A stretch of DNA of 62,000 nucleotides from Phoronis australis (GCA_002633005.1 NMRA01000661.1:1-62000); one strand, 5' to 3'. Shown: positions 34,016 through 46,053, counted from the stretch's first letter. The notes: a model not told the origin generated them from the letters alone. Numbers and translations: made by a program.

Positions 34016-34920
34016 CTGAAAATGTCTCTATCTAGCAATGTCTGTATCAATCAAACCATGACAGCGTGTTCTCTCTGCAATAACTCATACTAAATTACGT
34101 CACATACTGTAAATTCCAAAGTCCATTTGAATCGTATTTGACGATACAAACAATGGGACTTTTACTCACAATTAAAATTGGTCTATGATGATCTTGATAC
34201 TGTGAAACATAGCCTAGTAAAGTATACCGTTTTACTTGTGGAGTGTCTGTCTGTTAGTCACAACGTCCTTAAACAGTTTACTCCTTTCAGTATTTCTAGA
34301 AAGGTGTAACATTCTTTTAAAGATAGTGACTCCTTGAAGAGTACAACATTAGAAATAAGACTGATAGATCAATTAACCAAGTCAAGTATTGCGATTGAAA
34401 TTTCCTTAAATTGGGATGTCAATACGGTAACTCGGAAAAACATCGTGACGAAAAACAGCAACATTCCTGGCACCCTGGTTGCCCCCAATTTCACAATTTG
34501 TCTTGAACAAAATATATTCTAGACATTTATTTGGCAAGTAATACATGCATGTTACAGTATTCAGATTTAGTCTTACAAAACTTACTGTTTATGTTCAACA
34601 GTTTATAAATTTCAAGATCCAATTTTTCCCTCGGCATGTCGCAGAGATTTTCTCAATACATAATCAGGTACATTACTCCTACTTCCTGAAATATCACATC
34701 CCGCACTTCCTGCTCCAAGATACGTCGACCATTTGCTTCATCTTCATTTTCAGTAACTCCTTTACGGTTTATTTGTATTTGAGCTTTGAGATGTGAAAAA
34801 AGCTAGCTGACCGCCACTCGTCGACATGAAACTTCGACCAGATGAGTTGAACATACTCCAAATGTTCACTTTTGATTGACTATCATTACACAGATTTATG
34901 AGGGCATCCCTCAAACCTTC
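33932..34920. repeat. 1-kb segment repeated at 35059-36043
   Basis: Nearly identical to 35059-36043, with scattered substitutions and small indels, including the open frame at 34334-34522 (repeated at 35468-35710). The similarity ends exactly where the 31-bp repeat starts. Confidence 0.9.
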
Positions 34921-35057
34921 GGAAATTCTCGAGGGCATCCCTCAAACCTTCGGAAATTCTCGAGGGCATCCCTCAAACCTTCGGACATTCTCGAGGGCAT
35001 CCCTCAAACCTTCGGACATTCTCGAGGGCATCCCTCAAACCTTCGGACATTCTCGAG
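34900..35057. repeat. 31-bp tandem repeat, five units
   Basis: Unit starts GAGGGCATCCCTCAAACCTT at 34900, 34931, 34962, 34993 and 35024, with a sixth begun at 35055 and cut by an N at 35058. The first two units read GGAAATTCTC and the later ones GGACATTCTC. Confidence 0.95.
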
Positions 35058-35058
35058 N

Positions 35059-36043
35059 TCCTTTCTCTTCCCTGAACATTCCTCGCGAGTTTCAGAAATA
35101 TGACGCCAGCGACCAGGCAAACAAAACAACAAAAATTAAATGCTGAAAATGTCTCTATCTAGCAATGTCTGTATCAATCAAACCATGACAGCGTGTTCTC
35201 TCTGCAATAACTCATACTAAATTACGTCACATACGGTAAATTCCAAAGTCCATTTGAATCGTATTTGACGATACAAACAATGGGAGTTTTACTCACACTT
35301 AAAATTGGTCTATGATGATCATGTTACTGTGAAACGTAGCCTAGTAAAGAATACCGTTTTACTTGTGGAGTGTCTGTCTGGAGTGTTAGTAACAATGTCC
35401 TTAGACAGCCTTTACACCTTTCAGTATTTCTAAAAAGGTGTAACATTCTCTTGAAGATAGTGACTCCTTGAAGAGTACAACATTAGAAATAAGACTGATA
35501 GATCAATTAACCAAGTCAAGTATTGCGATTGAAATTTCCTTAAATTGGGGTGTCAATACGGTAACTCGGAAAAACATCGTGACGAAAAACAGCAACATTC
35601 CTGGCACCCTGGTTGCCACCAATTTCACAATTTGTCTTGAACAAAATATATTCTATGCATTTATTTGGCAAGTACATGTAATACATGCATGTTACAGTAT
35701 TCAGATTTAGTCTTACATAACTTACTGTTTATGTTCAACAGTTTATAAATTTCAAGATCCAATTTTCCCTCGGTATGTCGCAGAGATTTTCTCAATACAT
35801 AATCAGGTACATTACTCCTACTTCCTGAAATATCACATCCCTCACTTCTTGCTCCAAGATATGTCGACCATTTGCTTCCTTTTCAGTAACACCTTTACGG
35901 TTCATTTGAGCTTTGAGATGTGAAAAAAGCTGGCTGACCGCCACTCGTCGACATGAAACTTCGACCAGATGAGTTGAACATACTCCAAATGTTCACTTTT
36001 GATTGACTATCATTACACAGATTTATGAGGGCATCCCTCAAAC
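35059..36043. repeat. Second copy of 33932-34920, probably the other haplotype
   Basis: Starts directly after the N and ends with a single 31-bp unit. It carries the 5' part only of the transmembrane-exon pseudogene copy (35059-35146, minus strand). See findings for the assembly interpretation. Confidence 0.8.
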
Positions 36044-38342
36044 CTCAATACGGACATTCCCGTTCTCGAGCTTCTTTTCATAGATTTCAACGCCCGACCT
36101 TCTCGTCGTTACATTCTGAATCTGTTTTCGTTGTAGATACGTGTTTTTGTAATAATTTCAGATCCTGTTTTCTCAAGTCAATTGAGTGCTGAATCTCCCA
36201 TTGTAATTACGTAATCATGCGTAAATCTCAAGCGGATGCACAGCATGCCTCAGAGGCTAATAGTGACTTCAAACCTAAGCACAACACAGCTGACGTTATG
36301 AAAGAGTTAAAGCCATCTCTGTTAATGTAAAACATTTAAATTCTAAAGCATGTCTTATCGATTAAGGCAGATGGAAACAAATCTTACAAAGTTTGATTCC
36401 ACGCTCGGAAATTAAAAGCCTAGAAACACACATTTTTAACCCTTATTGAATGGTTAGACGACATAAGGAACCCACGCAGTACCTAGCCCATAACCAATCC
36501 ACACTCCGTAGTCAAAAAAAAGTTTAAATAAACGCGCCACTCACGATTCCGACACCAAGAACACACCGCCATTTTGAACTAACCCCGAAACCGGAAATAC
36601 AATTCATTCAAGAACCCAGGCTTAAGTAAGTCGCAGCTCGCAGCTCGCACTGACAAAAGGCGAAGGCATGTCGTCCCCGGCTGTTTTATAGGAATAAATG
36701 GCTCAAATCACAAATGCCGTAAACATCCAAAGACAGTCGCCGACACTTGCATAAAATTACAGACTAGTAACAGTCCTCTGCCAACGATTGAATAACAAGG
36801 CCAACTATGGCGGGCTGGGCTAAGCGAGTTTTACTGGGTTTAATTAACTCTGGTAAACAAACAATATGAACAGAACAACGAACATGCAACATCAAATTAT
36901 TGAATTAATTGCTATACACTTAGAATATCCTGAAAATTAAACTTGCGAAAATATTGAAAATAAATTTAGATGGAAATTAAGAGACCGACGGTGGTCTCTC
37001 GCGACGACCGGACGGCTGATTGCCAACAGAGAACCATTTGATGGCGAAATAACTTCAGGATGATAACTTGACATAGTGCCAAAGGGTATAATATAAGTAT
37101 TGATGAGTTGGAAGTAAAAGGAATAATTCCCACTTAGCCAGAAACATTCGTAAATTAAGCTACTACCCGGAGGAGCTAATCCACCTGGCCGGTCGTGCAC
37201 GGACATCTGTGCTCCGTGGGGCAAGATGAAAAAATTAATTAGCTACCTGGGCCGTGAAAGAGTGAAATTCCTGCGGCAAAAAGATTCGAAAATACTGCGT
37301 CATGCTCCTAACACTGCAATAATATTCCCATTGCGGACATTCAGCTCATTGACTAAAATTTACTACACTCCCCCCTCCCCGGTTTGCGCCGCGGAATTTT
37401 TGTGGACAACAGAGGTATATAATGTAAGTTTGTTTTTGTGAGGTTTGGAAATATATTTTACCTGATAACTGAAAATTAAACCCAATTTAGCAAGTGTTTA
37501 TTTTTCCGGCAGAGTCACGGCGACTGCAGGGCGGGAATTACTTCGCCGGTTACTGTGTCCTTGCAGGAAAATCAAGCACAGATGTGGAGCTCAGTTTTGA
37601 GATAAAAATTGTTTTTTTTTTGTCAAAAAATCACCGTATTTGCATGTTTTTTCTATGTTACATTTTTAAACGGCCAGCAAAGCTGGTGCCGATTTTCTTC
37701 CAATTACGCACTGCGCTCACACGTACGTGTAGTCACCGTGACACGCCAATTGCTCACTTCAGGCTGATACTTCGCAGCAATTTCAAGATATGACGATCAA
37801 GGATAATACAGTTGTTGATCAAGAAACTTTTTCCATCTAATTTATCACCTAAACGGGTACTGTTGCTAAGTTGACGTAGCCCCGCGGTGAGTCAGGGCTG
37901 ACCCTCAATAGCAGAGCGTTGGCTACGCGGAAGACTTTGCGAAGGTACTTCAAATTCATGATTATGCATCAAATACCGTTCGTCATATGCAAAGAACAGG
38001 TAAAATTAGGAAAATAAATAACCAAGTTTGTATAAAAAGAACCAAAATGGAAATCAAAAACAACCAAACAAAGTAACAACCTACGCTTGAGGTGATGTCA
38101 ATACGTTTTCAAGGACAACATGGCTGTCAGTCAGGAATCGTTCCTGAACTGACACAGAGGAACTCAGGTCACGGAAATAGACGAGAATAGTCGATGGTTT
38201 TCCGATCTCGGCCGAGGTACAAAATTGTGCTAAAAAGGCTTTTAGTTTGATAATAGAAAGGATGTGAACATTATGCCATATTACGTATTACTTAATTTGG
38301 TATATATTTTTATTTTTTGAACTAGAATGGCCTTTGAGATAA
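36044..38342. other. Intergenic, nothing recognised
   Basis: The 95-residue minus frame at 36937-37224 and the plus frames at 37226-37793 show no domain or splice logic. GC-richer patches near 36540-36680 and 37360-37400 are visible but carry no clear promoter pattern. Confidence 0.5.
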
Positions 38343-38760
38343 CTACTTTAAGGATGATCCCGCAATCTTTTGCAGAAGGTTCCTGAATTTGGAAACAAAG
38401 TTCCCGCTTGATTGGACCTTCATTGCATTCAAAGTTTTTCTGGGAAATAGATCAGGCCTTGAAACTGGCAAAGTTGTCGTTGCCAATCTCTCTAACCTTG
38501 ACAGACGAGTCACGCTTGTAAAAGCAAAAATGCTCACCCCCCGGCAAAATGCTGATGCGAATATTAAATAAACGATGAGGCTGGGAAAATTGCTGTTCTT
38601 TGAGCCAAACAAAGTTTGAAAAAACTCCGAAGGGTACAAGAGCGTGTTCTTGAAATCGTCAAAATACCACGAAGAGCGGTTAATCGAATTAAACAGGAGG
38701 GAGCTGCTGAAGGAGAGGTCTAGAGAAAAAAGTTTTACTTTATGTTGTTTAGTCTATCTG
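38336..38760 (+). pseudogene. Unrecognised coding-like fragment
   Basis: An open stretch from about 38336 to 38570 contains FPLDWTFIAFKVFLGNRSG and GKVVVANLSNLDRRVTLVKA. After a stop come FLKSSKYHEERLIELNRREL and other lysine/glutamate-rich text. The composition and the order of a small alpha/beta domain then a charged helix recall retroelement ORF1 proteins, but I cannot assign a family. Confidence 0.3.
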
Positions 38761-38916
38761 AGGTTAAATTTAAACGAGAATATTCTCGACTTGAAACGTT
38801 CGCAACTTTTGAAATTCCGCAATTTTAAGCTTGACAACTTCCAAAACAATTATTATGGATATTTTCGGGTAATTGTAATATGTAGTTTACTTCTAACATG
38901 ACTTTGTAATTAAAAT

Positions 38917-38922
38917 TTTATT
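38917..38922 (-). terminator. Candidate polyadenylation signal of the MRH gene
   Basis: AATAAA on the minus strand about 380 bases after the stop codon. Spacing is plausible; there is no other support. Confidence 0.3.
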
Positions 38923-39299
38923 TTGTTTTGGACAGCTCACTATTAATGTTAAATTAGCTCACGAAGTAACTGCTCTTCCGATAAAATAGATGATCACCAC
39001 CACAAAAAGGGCGTCAGTTGGTGTCGACGGCGACAATTTATGCCGTAACTCAAGCATCGGTGTTCGCTAACCGTAAAACGGTGAACGAGAGAACTCTATT
39101 TTAGAAGGATTCATAGACAAACGCTAGAGTATCCTGACGCATAACCCATGTTTTTGTTAATGAACATGAAAGAAGTGACATCTCAGTTGTAGATTACGCC
39201 ATAGTGAGTCTTTAGGATATGCAGCTGAAGTGAAGAGCAAAAAGGTCTTGCAATGTAGGAAAATGTTGAACGCAAGTTCAGCCGCATATGGATGGACGG

Positions 39300-39359
39300 T
39301 TAGACTTTGGCGTAGGTGCCCCCACGACATCGATCGATGAAGAGAAACCTAATTCCATC
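39300..39359 (-). CDS. MRH gene, terminal exon
   Basis: Acceptor GCTGATTTCAG. Encodes DGIRFLFIDRCRGGTYAKV and TAA. It enters in phase 0 after PGLIR, giving the family-typical LIRDG junction. The exon is conserved in the pseudogene copy at 33054. Confidence 0.9.
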   Translation of the reverse strand, partial: DGIRFLFIDRCRGGTYAKV

Positions 39360-40214
39360 CTGAAATCAGCAAGGGGTTCACGTGAATATATAGGAGAGGC
39401 TTAACACTGCATTGAATTTCTGTATCAGTTCAAGCTCAACCAAACGTAATAAAAATATTTACGGTAGCAAGAATTTGCAAAAATTAACAATACGAACACT
39501 TAAATAGACACTTTCGTTTCGAAGGATGAGCAATGATCACGGTCAAGATTGTAAAATCCCTAAAAGTGCACGTATTCGCTGTGATTCGAATTTCAACGGT
39601 ACTGGTAGACTAATCTCTACATCTATGTTCGACAAAACTGTCAAAAAAACAACAGCAGGTGCAGAAATCTACAGTAAGTAGGCCCCATATCCATGCACCG
39701 CGGACCACTTACGGCGGAGAGTTCACCCTGCCACCCATTGTGAAGCACTTAACACGCACCGTAAAGCCTTGCCTCGAACAAACCGAGCACACTGGTGGAT
39801 TGGCTGAGACCCGCCCGGATGCCAACGTAGGGGATGGGCACCCGATTTTCGAAAGCAAATAGCTGTGTAAAGCCTAAAAATGACACGCCTACGCGTTTTG
39901 GCCGTCGACAGGGGACCTTTAAGTCTAAGCCAGAGATAAGCCGCGGCATTACGGTCAGTTTCATTAGTAGTATTAGATACTTGTAGTTTTAGTTGTTCTT
40001 GTTTTAATGACCACAGAGAATGGGCGCGCCCCTCCACGGTATATTAACATGTTATGAGTCCCACAGGCATTAAAAGTTACCCACTCTAATACTGACTGAG
40101 TGTTGTTAAAGTTCAGGCTCCGTGATGAAGGTATTGCTCGCAGTAAGAATTTGTTTATCATGCATGAACTTCTTAAAACAAGGTGTTGTACATTTGGAAT
40201 CGAGGTGCACTTAC
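39360..40214 (-). other. Intron of the MRH gene
   Basis: Homologous to 33120-33887. Open frames at 39659-40161 in several frames look like shadows; none shares a domain or keeps frame in the duplicate. Confidence 0.6.
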
Positions 40215-40341
40215 TCTTATTAATCCAGGGAGTGATGTCCAGAATGGTTCATTTGGAATCATTTCTCTTCCCTGAGCATTCCTCACGAATTTCATAAATA
40301 TGACGCCAGCGATCAGGTAAACAAAAAGCAAGGAGAGAAAT
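40215..40341 (-). CDS. MRH gene, transmembrane and tail exon
   Basis: Acceptor TGTATTTACAG, donor GTAAGT. Reads FLSLLFVYLIAGVIFMKF, then VRNAQGREMIPNEPFWTSLP and GLIR. It completes the helix begun in the previous exon and carries the basic and IPN-x3-FW cytoplasmic signature of the family. Phase 2 in, phase 0 out. Confidence 0.95.
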
Positions 40342-41350
40342 CTGTAAATACAGGAGCCATGTGACCAAACAGACGTAAGCAGGTATCCAGGCGAATTCGG
40401 GTGGGCCATGCACCCAACTCAGTTACTTTTGCATTACTGATGTAGATGAATATCATATTGGCAGATCTACGTTTTCAGTAAGAGGGTGGTTAGGATTCGG
40501 GCGAATCCGAGGAGCGTGGCCCCTTCCCGTGTAATGTTTTTTGGTTTTTAGTATCTGATTTCGTTTTCTTGGCAACATTTTTTTAATTTGTATTTTTGAT
40601 TCTGTTCTGAGGGGATGTTTGAACCCCCCTGAAACCCCCGTAGATCCGCCTCTGATATGGCCGAGGTATCGACTACGTCTCTCCATTGTTAGACTACCAT
40701 CAGACCACGATCTTGAGTACTCATACGCAATCGTACAAGAACTAAAATGACGTAACGAAGGCCGCGTTGTCCTACTGTACCTGCTTGAAAGAGATTTACG
40801 TCATCATCGGACTTAATTGCATTGAACTAATTACGTAAACAGACCTCTTGAGCTCACGAGTAAAGTGTTGAAAATCGACAGCTGTTTACGTTGGCGTGAA
40901 TTGGTCCAGACCACGCATTGGTGATGCAATAGAAAACTCATACTGTGGATGAGAAGGAAGGGCCCTGAATTAAAACGGATGAGTCCAAAAAGGGGGAAAG
41001 GGGGAAGGTCCATCCTTCCCGTTCTCCATCCTTCTTCTGGGTCTTTTTTCTCATTGTGAGCCAATCTCCGGATCTAAGTGGACGTGTTTTCCCGTCTACG
41101 CTAGTGCAGTCGGCACTCATCATTGGACAGCAAGGCACGGAATTTGTAGAACAGGCATGACAAAACATATGCCAGTACTGAGCCTCGCATTGTGACCATT
41201 TTGGGTCACTTGAAATTCGAGATCCCGGTAATGATCAGTATATTCTATTCTATAGAAGTAATGCCGCCATAAGTTGAAAACGAGAGAATTTCTGGAAAAG
41301 TGACACCCGATTTGTTTTTCTAAGTAGCACTTTCATACTGTTATACTTAC
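40342..41350 (-). other. Intron of the MRH gene
   Basis: Holds a hAT-like small element (40457-40654). No coding sequence is recognised elsewhere. Confidence 0.7.
40457..40654. mobile_element. hAT-like non-autonomous element, copy 1
   Basis: The left end GGCAGATCTACGTTTTCAGT is mirrored by the right end CCGTAGATCCGCCTCTG. The interior matches 56319-56544 (words such as TTTTTGATCCTGT, ATCCGA and TTTGAAC). Length about 198 bp, no coding. Confidence 0.75.
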
Positions 41351-41454
41351 ATTATTATAAGAGCAGTGCCTACGCTCAAACCGCCACCTGACGGAGTTCC
41401 AGTGGGACTAACACCACCACTGGGGCAGCAGTACTTGCTCTTGAGGGTCATGTA
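41351..41454 (-). CDS. MRH gene, stalk and start of membrane helix
   Basis: Acceptor TTTTTGTTGCAG, donor GTAAGT. Reads YMTLKSKYCCPSGGVSPTGT, then PSGGGLSVGTALII. YxxxxKSKYCCP is the last MRH strand with its cysteine, and LSVGTALI is the family's membrane entry. Phase 0 in, phase 2 out. Confidence 0.93.
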
Positions 41455-42353
41455 CTGCAACAAAAAATCACATGTACTCGGCACACTGCGGGAGGTTGCT
41501 CAATCTCTGTATTTCAGTAATACAAACCCAAGGTCAAAGTTAAAATTAATTAATTTCGAGTTGTAGTTAAATGGTTTCAGAGGACTTCATTTAAAGAGTT
41601 CCCACCAAGACTCTGTGTGTCAAAAAGAGTTTATTAATCCATCATAAGAGGTTTAATAGCTTTTAGTATACCTGTTGCTAAGAAAGAAGCCAACAAATTT
41701 AAAAAATAATATTCTGTTATCGGGGTGGTATGTAATGGGTGAAAGACTGTCTCTGTCGTTGTTTTTTTTACCAGTGCATTACTTAGGAGGGTGAGGAAAG
41801 TCCGCGGAGAGCCGCATTTTTCAAACATAGAAAATAAAGGTGCGTTTGTAGAGACTGTAATCACAGCAACTTGAATGCGAATGTCCGTGATCAAAGTTAC
41901 TAAATAGGTTGTGGCAACTGTTTGGGCGCCGCACGAGAGTGTAGAACGATGTGAACACGCGATTCGGTCGGAAGCCACAATTAGTTCGGCACATTTCAAA
42001 AATCATGATTCCAGCAAACACTAAGACAGCGTTAGTTTGAAGGACTCGCCAGATTGTACACGTGTATAATTTTATAAACAATGAACAAATTGCATCTATT
42101 GTAGGGCGAGTGATGCCAGGCCCTCGATCCCCGTCCAGATCGAGTGCCACGACACGTAGGCTTATTCCTTGTGTTTAGACTGTGCTACATGTAATTCCAT
42201 CATGGCAATAGTGAATACGAGTGACCCAGGTTTACTGTAGCCTTTGCCAGTGATTATTAAGTGTCTATTTTATGAACACTGACTACCCCTTGGTTCAGTT
42301 TGTTGTCGCACACATATGTCTGCAGCATTTCTCGTGCAGGAAGGTCGAGTTCA

Positions 42354-42504
42354 TTACGGCCTCAAAGCCGAAACTTCGCTAAGTGGGAAATCGAATTTAT
42401 TGTCTGATTCTTCAAGTGCTTGAGTGCGATGCCCATATCCTCTCTCCTCTTTGTCTGCATGATAATCGTCTAGTTCTTGCTCAAAATCGTCGTCGTATTC
42501 TGAT
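42354..42504 (-). CDS. Orphan acidic terminal exon (hypothetical)
   Basis: Acceptor CATGACACAGCAG, then SEYDDDFEQELDDYH, ADKEERGYGHRTQ and FPLSEVSALRP and TAA: 49 residues, strongly acidic at first, then mixed. It looks like a genuine C-terminal exon but is not MRH sequence. It enters in phase 2, the same phase in which the exon at 46054 leaves, so it could be an alternative last exon of the MRH gene giving a protein without membrane anchor. It could equally belong to an unrelated gene. Confidence 0.4.
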
Positions 42505-42906
42505 CTGCTGTGTCATGCCATTGCAATTGATGGTCAAGTGACCGAACGTCTTCCACCCATTACATCATTTGGCGGGAGACTTAGAAATAACTATATTTTC
42601 TTCAACATTCGCGACTATTTGGTATAAAAAGTGTTTATTTAGTAAGGTTTTAATGGTATTCATTTCATATTAGCTAACTGAAACTTCAAAAACTAAGAAA
42701 ATTCATGGTTTGAGCTCTTTAAAGACGTAAGATTCTCGTTTACTACTCAGCAATGGTTTCTTAAGACATCCCACACATAAGCAGAAAGTCTGACAAAATC
42801 ACAGGTGTGAAAGTAAATTATTCGAGATGGCCAGCAAGTGTCCACCAGTTTTGAGCTTTATTGATATGTTATACTTATGACGGCTGAAATTGTAGTGTTG
42901 CAACAC

Positions 42907-42937
42907 GTCACCATAAGACACTCTCAAAATAGTCAAA
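42907..42937 (-). CDS. Candidate missing exon of the MRH gene
   Basis: Acceptor GGTTTTCCTTAG, donor GTGTTG (weak). Its 31 bases add LTILRVSYGD, which connects exon 46054-46113 to exon 41351-41454 in frame. The phase is right and the length short but possible for the last MRH loop. Other short open stretches could serve, so this is a guess. Confidence 0.25.
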
Positions 42938-43480
42938 CTAAGGAAAACCAACCAATTTTCCCGCCATCTGTAACAAGTTTTGCCAACAAAATGGCGGTGC
43001 AAACGTCTGTCAAATAGCTCATAACTAAAAATATTCGGAGCTACGCGCGCCGTTTTGTTTTTGATTGGTTGATCGATGATCTACCCTGTACCAGTAGCGT
43101 TCGCCTGTGTTGCGTTGCTCAAGTGAAATTACGCTCGTAGCTACCCGCGTATTCTTGCATCTGATAATTAGTTTGACAAAAATTACGCAAATACCTGGGT
43201 GCGTACTGACGCCCATTTCAAGTCCAAACCTGATTTCAAAACAATAAGGAGTAAAATGGCTTCGTTCTCAAATTTACACTGCCTTGGACGTCCATGCCCA
43301 CTGGTTTGCTCTAGTTGGCAAATATTAGGTGGCTCTGAACACTTACAATAGCCAGCAGCCGAGGTCAATTTGCAATGCCAGAAATCAAGTTCCAGGTGTA
43401 GGCTAGGTTCGGGTGCAGTTTTGAGGTTAGTGTTGGAAATGAAAAATACCACTTGCTCGGCTGTAGCTGCACTCTTCAAG

Positions 43481-43513
43481 ATGGCGGCCCCCTTTGTATT
43501 TCTGCGTTGCAAG
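43481..43513 (+). CDS. Possible first coding exon of an unknown gene
   Basis: CTTCAAGATGGCGGCCCC has a strong animal start context. The frame MAAPFVFLRCK runs to a GTAGAG donor. No downstream exon was found. A donor-like CTTAC/GTAAGT lies on the opposite strand at 43341-43346, so a bidirectional start region is conceivable. Confidence 0.2.
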
Positions 43514-44712
43514 GTAGAGACTGAGAAACCGGCTGCGACTTCAGGTAGTCCTTAAACAAGCCAGCATTTCAAAAAAACTACATGTATATGGTTGACAATA
43601 CTTTTCGACCACATTCTTGGAGTATGTAGGAAATTTGTTTTTAGAATCTTATGTTGGCTATGTCGTGCTTCGGCAAGGTAGTGGTGGTTTTGGGTTGAAA
43701 AGTGCCAGTTTTGTGTTTTTACCCCCTTTATCTCAGCTTATCTTGTTATTTAAATGCAGTGAAAGTGCCAAAAACACAGGACACAATAAACTGTCTGTGC
43801 TCATCTGTAGGGCTTTTGATGCGAAGCATGACATTCTTTGTGGGCTAAACCCAGTGAGAGCTGTTCTGTGTCCACTGAGTACTATTTGTCGTAAATGTCT
43901 TATTGGGCACTGAATAGGAAAAGCTCTAATGACAAGTCATCTAGTCTTGGTCCTTGCTTCTGACTGGTAACATACAATGTATGAGAAACAAATATTCGCG
44001 TGTACCTATGGCCAGGGCAGCGGCGTAAATGCCCTCGAATATTAAGCAGCATAACGTGCTCGGCTGCAGGTGTTTGTTTAACAACTAACCAGAAACAAGG
44101 TTACGCATGAAGTTACAAAAGACATTTCGATAAAGCAACCTATCAGATGCAGATCTAAGCGCATAACTACATGTACACGCTTAGGTAAGAGCGGGTGTTC
44201 TTATTATGAACAGTTTATTGACCTGTAGGAACAGCAATTTAATTCATTGTACCTGTTACATATCCTATTTTATTTGCCCTGAAACGAAAAAAAAAAATCC
44301 GGCACAACTTTTGTAATTTAAACAAATTGGAAAGACCAGAAGCTTGTAATTAGTCTCTGGTTGGAGAGAAAACATCTAATCAAGATGGCCATTGAAATTG
44401 TCAGAAAGTAGCGAAACTCCAATTCATCATGTCCGATTTGCGTTCATCAAATATGTATATGTCTCTCGTAGAATATGCTGTGTTTATTGATGAAACTGGA
44501 GTCCGTTAGATATGTTGAACACATTTTCATGAGAAGTATTCTCCTTGACAATCAGAGTCTAAAAGACGCCTTTGAGTACAATTCGGTCCTGTGAACCACA
44601 AATAACCGTGTCTGGATGTTGCAGTGTCTTGGAAGATCAAACAGGTCTCATAAAAATGGCTGTTTAAATTCACTCGTTCATAAGCTCATTAAAGTTTTTC
44701 ATTAAAAGATAC

Positions 44713-45085
44713 TAGACCCTGTTTTGATGATTTAGCTAATCCTCGTTTTGTCACTTGCTATAATGCATCAGTGGCGTCTTTCTGAACGATGAAAGCAGGA
44801 ACAATCTAAAAACTTATACAGTACATCCTGTCCCACAGATTGGAAATTATGGTTCTTCGTGTGTGGTCTTTCGCCACAGTTGCCGTGTAATTCGCTAAAA
44901 GCGTGGGTCACGCATACCCGTTTAGCAGACTTTGAAACGAGTTTTCAAATTTTAATCCAACTTTTTGAGGGTTGCCGGGGATTACAGAGCATTATTTTGT
45001 ACCAGAAAATTGGATGGAAAAGTCGTCTTTAACATAATTATGTTAATAAGCCAAAACCCGGTTTGGCATCCTTTTAACTAAGTTG
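44713..45085. repeat. Dispersed repeat, about 370 bp, copy 2
   Basis: Partner of 14727-15095, in the same orientation. Confidence 0.7.
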
Positions 45086-46053
45086 AATTTAAAAAAAAAT
45101 CAGTACGGTGAATGATTATTCAATGTTAAAGAAATAAAAGTCTGCACTACCGTAATCAATACTTTAACAACTACAGTCGCAGCTAGGCTACCTTGCGTAA
45201 GATTGTCGACAATGTTAATTAAGTATGGTGTAATTATTGTAACCTATCGTTCCAAAATTGAAATTTTCACATTTGTTTTGATAGTGCTATGTAGAGCATT
45301 TGAAAATTTTAGAACTAGTCATAAAAAAGAAAGCCCAGCACTAAATATGCAAGAAACGTGTTACATTCTTGGATTGTATAAATAATGCAATTTCTTGCCG
45401 ATCATCCGCTCTATTTTTGCCTCTTAGTTTCTGTGATTTCCCTAGGACTTGTGCTATCGTGTATCTTAGTTTCGATGTTTAAGTTCTTACCACAAGGGGG
45501 CCTCTCGATCCTACTCATTAGAATTTGGCGTGCTTTTATCATTTTAGATTTGTCCTTCATTTGACAATGAACAAACGAAGGTTGTGCGTAATAGTGGGTG
45601 TTGACTACTATATGTCTACGGTCTGAAGCTTGCTTATACTGGATTCAACTAAGAAACAATTTGTTTTATTTCTCCTACCCAACGAACTCAAAATTGTATC
45701 AAATGCATCTTGTCAGATTTTGAACACTTCCAGTAATCGAGCAGAGATTAAGTAAGTTGACTATGAACTAAAAGACCCACTCACAAAAAAGATTTTTACC
45801 TCTGACTTCATGAATGATTAAAGAGTGAAATTGTTCGTGAACGCAGTATTTGTATTTTTAATTTCGAATCAATTGTATAATGTGTTCGCCTACTTAAGCG
45901 ATCCTCCCGATTTCTATTTTTGAACAAAAGTAGGAAGAAGCCCACCAGAGAATTTGCCCCAATTCTCCAAAATCCAATGTGTTCGCTAAATACGAACGAA
46001 ACCGACCTTTTTAAAACTTAACAGCAGTCACAATGTGGTAACTATCGACTTAC

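Larger units (their letters stand above)
38770..40341. repeat. Segmental duplication partner of 32600-34015
   Basis: Contains the intact last two exons of the MRH gene. The partner block holds their dead copies, so this is taken as the parental side. Confidence 0.8.
41455..46053 (-). other. Long intron(s) of the MRH gene
   Basis: Must hide one exon (phase 2 in, phase 0 out); the candidate is 42907-42937. It also contains a separate terminal-exon-like ORF (42354-42504), a possible first exon on the other strand (43481-43513) and a dispersed repeat (44713-45085). The ORFs at 41634-42150 have no recognised domain. Confidence 0.6.

Noticed and set aside
34334-34522. 62-residue frame repeated at 35468
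   Set aside because: Its conservation is explained by the 1-kb near-identical (probably allelic) duplication, not by selection; no domain.
41634-42150. Two overlapping long minus-strand frames
   Set aside because: They compete with each other, show no domain, and lie downstream of the better exon at 42354-42504.
43183-43512. 109-residue minus-strand frame with a GTAAGT donor at 43346, tested as the missing MRH exon
   Set aside because: Its open frame ends in phase 1, not phase 0, and the compatible frame has a stop.
45484-45520. Minus-strand exon-like stretch before GTAAGAAC, tested as the missing MRH exon
   Set aside because: No acceptor yields phase 2 entry without a stop.
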